Assembly (NCBI GenBank): GCA_051208035.1
Contig: JBPJFZ010000001.1
Coordinates: forward strand, 62,001-126,000
DNA: 64,000 nt
DNA from: JACKOB01 sp024234575
GTDB lineage: Bacteria; Pseudomonadota; Gammaproteobacteria; Pseudomonadales; Oleiphilaceae
Direction: 5' to 3'
The notes beneath the pieces are model-generated. The model did not search any database. It was not told the DNA's origin and worked only from the letters and a program-made list of their open reading frames with translations. Below, piece after piece: positions 8,775-17,084 of this stretch. The position numbers were made by a program, and so were the translations under genes. Positions within the stretch are counted from its first letter, which is position 1. Every line of letters starts with the position of its first letter.

Positions 8775-11231
8775 ATGCCAAACTACCAAATAATATCTGC
8801 CCTTGTTTTTCTCTGGCTGTTACAGGGTTGTGGTAATAACTCCGGTACTGACTTACAGACTTTACCTAATACCCAATCCCCCGCAAGCCAGGGCTATGCC
8901 GGGCCGCCTCCAGCAACAGAAGATGTACAACGGTTTAAACTATATGTCTGGGATAACCTTTCGGCGAATAACCGCTGCGGTGACTGCCATGGACTTGCGG
9001 GGCAGTCTCCCACATTTGTACAACAAGACGATATAAATCTAGCTTATCAACAAGCAAATCTGATCGTTAACCTCACCAGCCCGGCAGACTCTGAGATGGT
9101 TGCGAAAGTCGCTGGCGGCCATAATTGCTGGCTAGACAGTGATATCGCTTGTGCCGATACATTAACCAGATATATCGAAGCCTGGTCGAAAGAAGCTGTC
9201 AGCAACACCAAGTCGGTAGAATTAAAAGCACCAGAACTGCGCGACCCCGGGCAAACGAAAACCTACCCTGAGGCAAGTGATGGCTTTGCTACCAACATAC
9301 ACCCATTGCTGACTGAGCATTGCGCGGCCTGCCACACTCAGGATGGACTGTTTCCCCAATCACCTTACTTTGCCAGTGCTGATGCTGATGTTGCCTATGC
9401 TGAAGTCAAAACCAAAATAGATCTCGATTCACCAGCGCAATCTCGTCTGGTAGTTAGATTGAGAGATGAGTTTCATAACTGTTGGTCTGACTGCACTACC
9501 AATGCGGCAGAAATGTTGACAGCCATTCAGGGATTCAGTGAAGAAATCATCCCCACTGGCATTGACCCTGCGCTGTTAACAAGCAAGGCGCTGGGTCTCA
9601 CGGACGGGGTGCTAGCCAATAGCGGCGGACGTTACGAAGAAAACATCATCGCCCTTTTCGAATTTAAAACTGGCACAGGCACGACCGCCTATGACACCAG
9701 TGGTATTGAACCCGCCCTTAACCTAACCATTAGCGGTGATGTTGAGTGGGTCGGTGGTTGGGGATTAAAAATTAACAATGGCAAGGCACAGGCGACGACA
9801 ATTGCCAGCCGAAAGCTACAAGAACTTATCCTGGCGACAGGCGAATACTCCCTCGAAGGCTGGTTTGCACCTGCTAATGTCACACAAGAAGGGCCAGCGG
9901 TAATAGCCAGCTACTCTGCGGGCGTCAATGCCAGAAACTTCACGCTGGGCCAGACCCTCTACACCTATGACTTCCGGCAACGAATGAGCACTACCAATGC
10001 CAACGGCGAAGCGGCGTTAACCACCAGTGACGATGATGAAGATGCGCAAGCGACCTTGCAGCATGTGGTGATCACTTACCAGCCCGCTGCAGGGCGAAAA
10101 ATCTATGTCAATGGATTAGATACCGGCGACGTTGACCCTGTTTTACCGGGTCTTCTTAACGATTGGGATAACACTTACGCTTTTGTAGTGGGCAACGAAG
10201 TATCCAACAATCGCCAATGGCAAGGTACCCTGCGCTTGCTTGCCATACACAACCGTGCCCTCACCCAGGATCAAATAATCAGCAACTACGATGCGGGCGT
10301 TGGCGAAAAGTTCTATCTTCTTTTCAGCAACGAGCATTTAAGTGGCATACCGCAAGGGTATGTTGTTTTTGAGGTCAGCCAGTTTGACAGTTACAGCTAC
10401 CTGTTTGGCAAACCGTTTTTTGTCAGCCTCGATGCAGAAGCTGGCACCGGGTCAAGCGGTGGCAATGTCTCACTCGAAGGCATGCGCATAGGCATCAATG
10501 GCCACCTCGCCGTGGCAGGACAAGCATATACAAACATTCGCACTGAGTTATCTGCGGCCAGTTACACCGAACCAGGTGGTCAGCAACTGTCCAGCCTGGG
10601 CACCATTATCGCCGTCGAAAAAGGCAGCGAACATGACGAGTTCTTCCTGACATTTGATCGCATTGGCGAGTATACCAACGTAACACTGGACGCAACGCTG
10701 CCCGCTGCGCCGGTTAATACGAGTGATCAACCCAAAGCCGATATAGGCATTCGCCACTTCGAAGAGATTATGGCAAGTATGGCGGCAATAACAGGGGTTG
10801 AGAAAAGCCATCCACGCATCTCCCAAACTTTCTCAACCATCAAACAACAACTGCCTTCCGACTCTGCCTTGTCATCATTTGTTTCTGCACATCAAATGGC
10901 GGTGACCCAATTAGCGATAGAGTTTTGTAATACGCTCGTTGACGATGCCACATTGCGAACAAACTTCTTTGGCAGCTTTAATTTTACCGCCCCCCCTGCG
11001 CAGGCGTTTACCACACAGAATCGGCAGACGATAACCGATGCATTGTATAACAAGATTTCCGGTACCAATTTATCAACACAACCATCTCGAGACGCGATAA
11101 GTGTCGAAATAGACGCTCTCATCAGCCGGCTATCAACTTGCGGCAACAACTGCGCTTCGGACAGAACAGCCACCATCGTGAAGGCAAGCTGTGCTGCGGT
11201 GCTAGGCAGTGCTGTCGTGTTGGTGAAATGA
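8775..11231 (+). CDS. LamG-domain lipoprotein with two CxxCH haem sites
   Basis: 818 residues from ATG 8775, chosen over the GTG at 8754 because GGGAG precedes it and the lipobox Leu-Leu-Gln-Gly-Cys then follows a normal-length signal. Two haem motifs: Cys-Gly-Asp-Cys-His (about residue 68) and Cys-Ala-Ala-Cys-His (about 182), each in a repeat unit that ends with Asn-Cys-Trp and a second Cys, so the N-terminal 270 residues look like two related cytochrome modules. Residues about 300-500 are a LamG/concanavalin-like domain (Ala-Leu-Phe-Glu-Phe; Ser-Leu-Glu-Gly-Trp-Phe; Ile-Tyr-Val-Asn-Gly). The rest is unassigned, with a Cys-rich end. Probably surface-exposed, joining a binding domain to haems. 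Second gene of the plus-strand trio. Confidence 0.8.
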   Translation: MPNYQIISALVFLWLLQGCGNNSGTDLQTLPNTQSPASQGYAGPPPATEDVQRFKLYVWDNLSANNRCGDCHGLAGQSPTFVQQDDINLAYQQANLIVNLTSPADSEMVAKVAGGHNCWLDSDIACADTLTRYIEAWSKEAVSNTKSVELKAPELRDPGQTKTYPEASDGFATNIHPLLTEHCAACHTQDGLFPQSPYFASADADVAYAEVKTKIDLDSPAQSRLVVRLRDEFHNCWSDCTTNAAEMLTAIQGFSEEIIPTGIDPALLTSKALGLTDGVLANSGGRYEENIIALFEFKTGTGTTAYDTSGIEPALNLTISGDVEWVGGWGLKINNGKAQATTIASRKLQELILATGEYSLEGWFAPANVTQEGPAVIASYSAGVNARNFTLGQTLYTYDFRQRMSTTNANGEAALTTSDDDEDAQATLQHVVITYQPAAGRKIYVNGLDTGDVDPVLPGLLNDWDNTYAFVVGNEVSNNRQWQGTLRLLAIHNRALTQDQIISNYDAGVGEKFYLLFSNEHLSGIPQGYVVFEVSQFDSYSYLFGKPFFVSLDAEAGTGSSGGNVSLEGMRIGINGHLAVAGQAYTNIRTELSAASYTEPGGQQLSSLGTIIAVEKGSEHDEFFLTFDRIGEYTNVTLDATLPAAPVNTSDQPKADIGIRHFEEIMASMAAITGVEKSHPRISQTFSTIKQQLPSDSALSSFVSAHQMAVTQLAIEFCNTLVDDATLRTNFFGSFNFTAPPAQAFTTQNRQTITDALYNKISGTNLSTQPSRDAISVEIDALISRLSTCGNNCASDRTATIVKASCAAVLGSAVVLVK

Positions 11232-11321
11232 TGAATACCATGCTGAATCAACAGAACCAAACGCAAGGACGACATACCTGTAACCGTCCCAACGGCACAG
11301 CAGGTTCAACCGGAGTAAGCC

Positions 11322-12920
11322 ATGTTTAAACGAACGAAAGCCCCCCACGGACTGGATACCCCTTTGCACCACCCAGATCACCGGCGTCCCGTAAGTCGTC
11401 GTGATTTTATTGCGCAAGGGCTTGTAGCTGGCACTGCATCTTTACTAGGCCCAAGTTTGTTCGGATTATTTGCCAGCCCGGGAAGTGCTCAGGCCGCACT
11501 GTCATCTGACCTCGAAGCCCTAAAACGCACCTGTGGTATTGCCGTGCAAGGTGCCGGGAAAATTCCATTTATCTGCTTTGACCTGGCAGGTGGCGCCAAC
11601 ATTGCGGGCTCAAATGTTTTAGTTGGCGGACAAGGTGGCCAAATGGACTTCCTCACCAGTGCGGGTTACAGCAAACTGGGTATCCCTGGCAACATGAACC
11701 CGCAAATTTTAAACCCTAACACGGGCACTAATGACTTTATTAATACAGACCTGGGACTTGCCTTTCATGCGGATAGCGCCTTTCTTCGCGGCATTATCGA
11801 ACGCGTCAACACAGAAACTGCCAGCCGCATTAATGGTGCCGTTATTCCCGCCAGATCAGACAACGATACCGGTAACAATCCTCATAATCCCATGTATGGC
11901 ATCTTTAACGCGGGCGCCAATGGCTCACTTTTACCACTAATTGGCTCGAGGTCTTCTGACTCAGGCGGAAATTCCATGGCCCCGGCAAGCCTCATTAATG
12001 AAGCAATACGCCCAACCAAAGTGGATCGTCCAAGTGACGTCACAGGTCTGGTTGATGTTGGTGAACTGGTTGGTTTACTAAGTCAGGATGACGCAGTGGC
12101 AGTCATGGAATCCATTGCCCGCATCAGCCAACAAAAATTGCAACGTGTCAGCACCAATATCAGCACAGACGAAGTAATCAAAGACCTGGTTCGCTGCGGC
12201 TATATAAAAAGTGCCGACCTCGCCGATCGCTTCGGCAATCCGGCCACCCTCAACCCAGAATTAGACCCAGATATTGTCGGGCCCGCCGGTATCTTTACCA
12301 GCGCCGAATTTGCCAGTGATGCAGAGTTTCGTAAAACCGCGTCCGTCATGAAAATGGTCATTAACGGTTTCGCCGGTGCCGGCACAATTACGATGGGTGG
12401 GTATGATTACCACACCGGCGATCGTTCTACCGGTGAACTAAGGGATTTACGTGCTGGTCGATGCATGGGCGCCTGCCTGGAATATGCCGCAAGAATCGGT
12501 ATGCCACTAATGATGTACGTTTTTTCTGACGGATCCGTTGCCAGCAACGGCAGAACCGACGATAGCATCGATGGGCGTGGTAAAGGCGAGTGGACCGGCG
12601 ACAACTCATCAACAGCGGCCTCGTTTTTCCTCGTCTATAATCCTACTGGCCGCCCCGCTCTGCTTGGCAGCAATAGCGTCGAACAGGCTCGTCATCAACA
12701 AATTGGCTATATGCGCGCCGATGCGTCGGTTGAAACCGCATCAAGCCCAGCCGCAAATAACGTTAATTTGCTGGTTGAAACGGTACTGTTAAATTACATG
12801 GCGCTGCATGGTGAACAAGGCCAGTTTTCTTCGGTTTTCGCCAAGCATGGCCTGGGCAGTGCATCATCTATAGACAGCCTGACCGCATTTTCACCTATTG
12901 TTAGCGGCAAAATAAATTAA
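11322..12920 (+). CDS. Tat-exported DUF1501-like protein
   Basis: 532 residues with a twin-arginine signal: Ser-Arg-Arg-Asp-Phe at residues 25-29, then a mild hydrophobic stretch and Ala-Gln-Ala cleavage site near residue 58. Tat export implies folding, often with a cofactor, before crossing the membrane. The body has Asp-Leu-Ala-Gly-Gly-Ala-Asn-Ile-Ala-Gly (about 87-96) and Gly-Gly-Tyr-Asp-Tyr-His-Thr-Gly-Asp-Arg (about 356-365), a His/Asp-rich pattern like alkaline-phosphatase-fold DUF1501 proteins, which are commonly encoded next to cytochrome-like DUF1800/CxxCH partners. Here the partners are the two genes just upstream. Start preceded by a weak GGAG about 12 bases away. Exact activity unknown. 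Confidence 0.75.
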   Translation: MFKRTKAPHGLDTPLHHPDHRRPVSRRDFIAQGLVAGTASLLGPSLFGLFASPGSAQAALSSDLEALKRTCGIAVQGAGKIPFICFDLAGGANIAGSNVLVGGQGGQMDFLTSAGYSKLGIPGNMNPQILNPNTGTNDFINTDLGLAFHADSAFLRGIIERVNTETASRINGAVIPARSDNDTGNNPHNPMYGIFNAGANGSLLPLIGSRSSDSGGNSMAPASLINEAIRPTKVDRPSDVTGLVDVGELVGLLSQDDAVAVMESIARISQQKLQRVSTNISTDEVIKDLVRCGYIKSADLADRFGNPATLNPELDPDIVGPAGIFTSAEFASDAEFRKTASVMKMVINGFAGAGTITMGGYDYHTGDRSTGELRDLRAGRCMGACLEYAARIGMPLMMYVFSDGSVASNGRTDDSIDGRGKGEWTGDNSSTAASFFLVYNPTGRPALLGSNSVEQARHQQIGYMRADASVETASSPAANNVNLLVETVLLNYMALHGEQGQFSSVFAKHGLGSASSIDSLTAFSPIVSGKIN

Positions 12921-12932
12921 GGAACCTATTAC

Positions 12933-12971
12933 ATGAACACCGATAACTTTGTTCCACTAAATACCCGCTGA
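12933..12971 (+). CDS. Possible 12-codon ORF after the Tat gene
   Basis: ATG at 12933, preceded by AAGGA at a good distance, runs 12 codons to TGA. It lies in the 52-base gap between the Tat gene and the convergent apbE. It could be a real micropeptide, a vestige of a lost gene, or chance; no further support. Confidence 0.2.
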   Translation: MNTDNFVPLNTR

Positions 12972-12972
12972 A

Positions 12973-13959
12973 TTACTGAGGTGGCCGCAACCCTGATGAA
13001 AAATGCATTTTTCTATTTTTATCGATAATAATAACATCGGTATCCAACAGTGATTCTACCAATGTCAGCCCCTTATCGACGCCCAGCACAAATACCGAAG
13101 TCGACAAAGCATCCGTGGTTGTTGCGTCACTACCAACGATGGTAACACTTTGCACCTCTGCCGCTGACTTACCCGTCACTGGATTAATAATATGGTGGTA
13201 ACGTTGTCCATCAGCAATAAAGTACCGCTCATAATCCCCCGAAGTCGACACCGCAACATTATCCAGAGGCAAGGTCACAGCAATCGCCTCGGGATTACGC
13301 GGATCTTTAATACCAATCATCCATGGTCGGCCGTTTTTATCCCCCAGCAGTCGACTATCTCCTCCGGCAGTTATCACCGCATTATTGATACCTCGTGCAA
13401 GAAACCCCATTGCAACTTTATCCACCGCATAGCCTTTACCTATTCCCCCCAGATCAAGTTTCGTATTGGCATTGCGCAACTGAATAAAACCATCTTCCTG
13501 CAATGCAACAAAGCGATAGTTAATGGCAGGTAAAAGAGACTGTATTTCTTGCTCGCCAGGCATAACCTGATGTCTTAAGTCATACTTGTAACCCACTGAT
13601 GCATATGTAATATCAAACGCACCATTGGTCAGATCTGAAAAATAAAGCGAACGTTGAATAACCCAGTACAGTTCGTCAGATATTTTAACCGGGCGTGAGA
13701 ACGCCAACGAATTGATGCGCATTAACTCCGAGTCTTCTTGATATGAACTCATCATACGTTCAATGCGAGCGAACTCTTGTTTAGCGAAGATAATTGCTTG
13801 CGTTGCCGCCTCATCAGAGACAGCATAAAACTCAACCGACATACGTGTTCCCATGCCATTCCAGGATTCACTATACCAACCACAATTGCCCTGCAATGGA
13901 ACAAGAAAAGCTATCAAGGTGAAAAGCAAATATCTAAGTGGGGAATCTTGCATAGGCAT
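12973..13959 (-). CDS. apbE: FAD:protein FMN transferase ApbE
   Basis: 328 residues, full length for the family, with an N-terminal signal peptide ending near Gly-Asn-Cys-Gly, so it could be a lipoprotein. Characteristic segments: Gly-Thr-Arg-Met-Ser near residue 36, Leu-Asp-Leu-Gly-Gly-Ile-Gly-Lys-Gly-Tyr-Ala-Val-Asp-Lys (about 170-183), Gly-Gly-Asp-Ser-Arg, and the metal-binding C-terminal Ser-Asp-Ala-Thr-Thr-Thr-Asp-Ala-Leu-Ser-Thr. ApbE links FMN covalently to Thr/Ser of exported proteins. I saw no clear Asp-x-x-Ser/Thr-Gly-Ala-Thr/Ser acceptor motif in the neighbouring proteins, so the target is unknown. Convergent with the Tat gene; its position beside DUF3570/DUF4266/TlpA matches an association I recall from other genomes. 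Confidence 0.95.
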   Translation of the reverse strand: MPMQDSPLRYLLFTLIAFLVPLQGNCGWYSESWNGMGTRMSVEFYAVSDEAATQAIIFAKQEFARIERMMSSYQEDSELMRINSLAFSRPVKISDELYWVIQRSLYFSDLTNGAFDITYASVGYKYDLRHQVMPGEQEIQSLLPAINYRFVALQEDGFIQLRNANTKLDLGGIGKGYAVDKVAMGFLARGINNAVITAGGDSRLLGDKNGRPWMIGIKDPRNPEAIAVTLPLDNVAVSTSGDYERYFIADGQRYHHIINPVTGKSAAEVQSVTIVGSDATTTDALSTSVFVLGVDKGLTLVESLLDTDVIIIDKNRKMHFSSGLRPPQ

Positions 13960-14050
13960 ATCAAATAGTTTTTATTGAGTAAATATTCTAATATCGATCA
14001 TCTTCGCTTCTTTACACCCTCATATTTCATAACACGCAAGGATAAAAGCA

Positions 14051-14800
14051 ATGTCAAAAGTGGTCTTTATTACAGGTGCAAGTAACGGCATCGGCAAAGG
14101 TTTGGCTGAAGAATTTGCCAAGCGTGGCTACCAGCTGGCACTCGCTGCCCGAACCATGGCAGCGTTAAACAACGTTAAAGATAGCATTGTTGGTCAATTA
14201 CCGGCGACTAAAATTCTGTGTTACCAGCTGGATGTGACCCAGGCTGAAAACGTTGCGGCGGTAATTGACCAGGCAGGCAAAGATTTTGGACGCCTGGATA
14301 TAGTCATAGCCAATGCAGGTATTGGCGGCGGAGGCACAGTGGGAAGCGGTAAACTTGCCCAGGATATCGCCGTTATTGCGACTAACGTCATTGGCGCAAT
14401 CGCCACCATTGACGCTGCCATGGCACGATTTAAACAGCAAGGCTCGGGGCAAATCGTAGCAATATCTTCAGTGGCAGCGTTTCGCGGCATGCCCGGCGCG
14501 GCATCCTATTGTGCATCAAAAGCCGCACTGGCCACTTACATGCAAAGCCTTGAAACAGAAACTATTAATACTAATATTCATACCACAACATTCTTCCCTG
14601 GCTATATCGATACTGACATCAACAACATGTTAAAAAGTCGCCCTTTCCTCATTAGTGTTGCCAAAGCCGCACCGATGATAGTTAATATGATAGAGAATAA
14701 GGTTAAACGATCTACCGTGCCGCCCTACCCATGGCGCTTCGTTGGACAGGTTTTAAAGGTCCTACCCAATCGCTTTTTCGCCGGTAAGAAAATGGCCTGA
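14051..14800 (+). CDS. SDR family oxidoreductase
   Basis: 249 residues, classical short-chain dehydrogenase size. Cofactor motif Thr-Gly-Ala-Ser-Asn-Gly-Ile-Gly-Lys-Gly (residues 8-17), Asn-Ala-Gly-Ile-Gly-Gly (about 88-93), catalytic Ser of Ile-Ser-Ser-Val and Tyr-Cys-Ala-Ser-Lys (about 156-160). Arg at about 34 after the second strand suggests NADP(H). Cytoplasmic. Substrate unknown; proximity to a hotdog-fold protein 52 bases downstream suggests a lipid or acyl substrate. RBS AAGGATAAAAGCA precedes the ATG. Confidence 0.93.
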   Translation: MSKVVFITGASNGIGKGLAEEFAKRGYQLALAARTMAALNNVKDSIVGQLPATKILCYQLDVTQAENVAAVIDQAGKDFGRLDIVIANAGIGGGGTVGSGKLAQDIAVIATNVIGAIATIDAAMARFKQQGSGQIVAISSVAAFRGMPGAASYCASKAALATYMQSLETETINTNIHTTTFFPGYIDTDINNMLKSRPFLISVAKAAPMIVNMIENKVKRSTVPPYPWRFVGQVLKVLPNRFFAGKKMA

Positions 14801-14852
14801 CGACATCAATAGCGATGATTTACCGCCAACCTAACAATAAAAAGGTTTCGCC

Positions 14853-15398
14853 ATGCTTACTGCCTTAATTAAACAATTATCAACTCATGTAAATGATTTT
14901 TTTGGCGCAATCGAAAATGAATCTGGTGGAGTATTAAAACCCCTTAAAAAAATTGCCGGCTATCGACTATTTAATAAAATAATCGGTAGCTCGTTGCCCT
15001 TTGCAAAACGTAACCACTTCAGCGTTATAGAAGTAAAAAAAGGCTACGTTCGCTCACAAATAAAACTAAACGGCAACCGCAATCACTTGGGTACTATGTA
15101 CGCTGGCGCTTTGTTTACCCTTGCGGAAATCCCTGGCGGCATTCTTGTTCTTCTGGCATTCGACTCATCTTACGTGCCTATCCTAAAGAGGCTGGATATT
15201 GAATACATCCTGCCCGCAAAAACGGATATTGAGGTTGAATTCAGCCTTTCGGAAGCGCAAATCATAGCATTGCAAAGTGCGCTTGATACGCTTGGTAAAG
15301 CAGAATTTAGCCTTCTCGGCGTGCTGAAAGACAAGCACGGCGCCGTTGTGGCAAAAAGTAAAGCCGACTACCAGATTCGGCGCAAAAAACAAAAATAA
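14853..15398 (+). CDS. YiiD/DUF4442-type hotdog thioesterase-like protein
   Basis: 181 residues. The central part, Gly-Asn-Arg-Asn-His-Leu-Gly-Thr-Met-Tyr-Ala-Gly-Ala-Leu-Phe-Thr-Leu-Ala-Glu (about 72-90), is the hotdog helix signature seen in PaaI/YiiD_C and DUF4442 proteins, with the His-x-x-Thr and Glu in the expected active-site places. No signal peptide. Probably hydrolyses or binds acyl-CoA; specificity not visible. Follows the SDR gene in the same direction and may share its transcript. Confidence 0.75.
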   Translation: MLTALIKQLSTHVNDFFGAIENESGGVLKPLKKIAGYRLFNKIIGSSLPFAKRNHFSVIEVKKGYVRSQIKLNGNRNHLGTMYAGALFTLAEIPGGILVLLAFDSSYVPILKRLDIEYILPAKTDIEVEFSLSEAQIIALQSALDTLGKAEFSLLGVLKDKHGAVVAKSKADYQIRRKKQK

Positions 15399-15445
15399 CC
15401 CCCATTCAAAAAAGCAAATTTACACTTTGTTACATTTACCATTCG

Positions 15446-15466
15446 AATGTGAGATCCATCTCATTT
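15446..15466 (+). promoter_or_regulatory. Candidate CRP/Vfr site and promoter of the DUF6160-like gene
   Basis: TGTGA at 15448-15452, six bases, then TCTCA at 15459-15463, with flanking AA and TTTT: one mismatch from the CRP half-site consensus. A TTATAT -10 candidate is at 15482-15487, which would put the site centre near -40, the class II activation position. Sequence-pattern inference only. Confidence 0.4.
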
Positions 15467-15537
15467 TTGCTTTTGCAAAAGTTATATCCTGTCCCAAAGA
15501 AATTATAAAAACACTTCTCAATTACTTAGGATTCACT

Positions 15538-16572
15538 ATGAAAGGCCTGTTAATCAAAGCAGCTCTCTGTTGTGCCGCGCTCGCACAACCAGCGGTTGCT
15601 GAATTTTCGCCCCTAAATGAAACTGAAATGAGCAACGTCTCAGGCCAGGCCGGACTTTCTATTGAGCTTGCCGCCAACGTCAGTATCGGAGAAATTGCGT
15701 ACGAAGATAAAGGTTACTTATTAATTCAGGACTTTTCTCTTGGAGGTATCGGTGGCACACCGCTCGACAACTTGCTCATTACAATCGATGTCGCTGGGGA
15801 TAACGAAGTTATAAACTACGGGTTCTCACGAATGGCCGCATATGCTGACGCTGGCATGGTAGACAGTAGCAACGCAGATGTTGCTGATGCCATTGCAAAG
15901 TACAATCAAGGCGGTGGCCAGTACGGAAAAGCATTCAACGACGGTGATCTCGTCATTCACATGGATTCCGTTGCTGATGGCGTAGCGAGCGGCAATAGCT
16001 CAAACGACAATATTAATGCGTACGCATCTGCGATAGATTTTGAGTTAGGCATCGGCGCCTTTTCTAACGTGGCCAGCAACTACACCGTTGGCTCAATGGT
16101 TCAAAGCGGCAACTCAATGTTTTCTAATATCACTATGCAAGGATATCTTGGACCTGTCGATGTTGTGATTAGAAATGCGACGGGGTCAACCACGCTGGCA
16201 TCAAACATAACAGCCGCTAATTCTCGCACAGAGATAGAAGCCCACTTTGCTGTAACAGACCTTGATGTAGACTGGGATAGCGGTGACCTGCTTATACTAT
16301 TCAACTTTGATGCGCTAAAACTGAGAGACGTCAAAATTCACAACAACCGAGGCGATGACACTCTCGGGCACTTTGGTATGGCCAGCGTAAAAGCCACAAT
16401 TGGCGAAGCAATGAGCAACATAACCGGCGTAACAGGACTTGGAATATACGATGTGGAACTTAGAACTGACATCGACATGCCACACTTTCAATTTGGATCA
16501 GCCCCCAGCATTGGTGAAGTTTACCTCTCTGATTTCGTTATAACTGCAGATATGGTAGTTTACGGCCACTAA
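15538..16572 (+). CDS. DUF6160-like secreted protein, paralogue 1
   Basis: 344 residues from ATG 15538, with AGGA six bases upstream; earlier in-frame starts lie in the previous gene and lack a signal peptide. Signal peptide ends near Pro-Ala-Val-Ala-Glu. The mature start has Met-Ser-Asn-Val-Ser-Gly-Gln-Ala-Gly-Leu-Ser-Ile and Gly-Glu-Ile-Ala-Tyr-Glu-Asp-Lys-Gly, and the protein ends Thr-Ala-Asp-Met-Val-Val-Tyr-Gly-His, both shared with the genes at 50618 and 51901. The body is Asn/Asp/Gly-rich, beta-type, with few Cys. I associate the pattern with DUF6160/FilA-like proteins, which have been tied to surface or pilus-like systems; function unproven. Confidence 0.8.
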   Translation: MKGLLIKAALCCAALAQPAVAEFSPLNETEMSNVSGQAGLSIELAANVSIGEIAYEDKGYLLIQDFSLGGIGGTPLDNLLITIDVAGDNEVINYGFSRMAAYADAGMVDSSNADVADAIAKYNQGGGQYGKAFNDGDLVIHMDSVADGVASGNSSNDNINAYASAIDFELGIGAFSNVASNYTVGSMVQSGNSMFSNITMQGYLGPVDVVIRNATGSTTLASNITAANSRTEIEAHFAVTDLDVDWDSGDLLILFNFDALKLRDVKIHNNRGDDTLGHFGMASVKATIGEAMSNITGVTGLGIYDVELRTDIDMPHFQFGSAPSIGEVYLSDFVITADMVVYGH

Positions 16573-16592
16573 CAAGAATTGATACCAAAATT

Positions 16593-16619
16593 GAAGGGCT
16601 TCCAAGCGGGAAGCCCTTC
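16593..16619. terminator. Hairpin after DUF6160-like gene
   Basis: GAAGGGCTTCC at 16593-16603 pairs perfectly with GGAAGCCCTTC at 16609-16619, 21 bases after the stop. No U-run follows on the plus strand; on the minus strand AATTTTGG follows, so termination may be stronger in reverse. Confidence 0.6.
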
Positions 16620-16810
16620 CCTCCTGCAAGAATATTCCCCACCCCATTAAAATGAATAGCTCTAGAGAAATGTTAAGACTTTTAACTGAGTGACTTGATT
16701 TTCGGAACAGGGCGCCAATAGGATAAAACACTAAAAGCAACAAAAACAGAAAGGAATTATTAAGAATTGGATATTTTATTACAATTTTCTAGCCACAGTA
16801 CAAGATTGTA

Positions 16811-16827
16811 AAGTGGCGGTGAGCCAG
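16811..16827. repeat. attL, left copy of 17-bp att core
   Basis: Identical to 25852-25868. This copy is not part of a tRNA gene; it retains only the terminal segment, as expected for the far end of a tRNA 3'-end insertion. Confidence 0.9.
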
Positions 16828-16960
16828 ACCACAAGATACACCTGTAACATACTGTTTTATATAGCTTTTTTCCTCTACTTCATTCATTCCTCTACATTTT
16901 CTCCCAAATCGTTGTAATATCCAGTAGCATAAAGTATCGTTTAATAACTTTTTTAATGAT

Positions 16961-17045
16961 AGGTATAAGGGCAGGTATCAAGCGCTCTTGCGTGTCGTTA
17001 AAGAGCTTTACTCATTGGTAGGTATGAAGATGGATATCAAAAGCA
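16961..17045. repeat. Candidate integrase arm-type repeats
   Basis: Two related direct repeats beginning AGGTATAAGGGCAGGTATCA (16961) and AGGTATGAAGATGGATATCA (17020), 59 bases apart, sit between attL and the integrase gene. A related TAGGTA also occurs at 25795-25800 inside the right end. Position and repetition suit integrase or excisionase binding sites. Confidence 0.4.
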
Positions 17046-17084
17046 CTAGGGGGTTCGAATCCCACCTTAAGGATATGGAACATT

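Larger units (their letters stand above)
16573..17084. other. Gap holding terminator, attL and integrase upstream region
   Basis: No credible gene. From left to right it holds the hairpin at 16593, AT-rich DNA, the 17-bp attL repeat (16811), then element DNA with two related 25-28-base repeats at 16961 and 17020 and a palindromic GGGGTTCGAATCCC (17050-17063) just before the integrase start. Confidence 0.6.

Noticed and set aside
15346..15537. Upstream extension of DUF6160 paralogue 1
   Set aside because: Would overlap the hotdog gene and precede the signal peptide; ATG 15538 has the ribosome site.
17050..17063. Second tRNA gene or tRNA fragment before the integrase
   Set aside because: Only a T-arm-like 14-mer is present; no acceptor, anticodon or D-arm can be built around it, and TTCGAA is palindromic.
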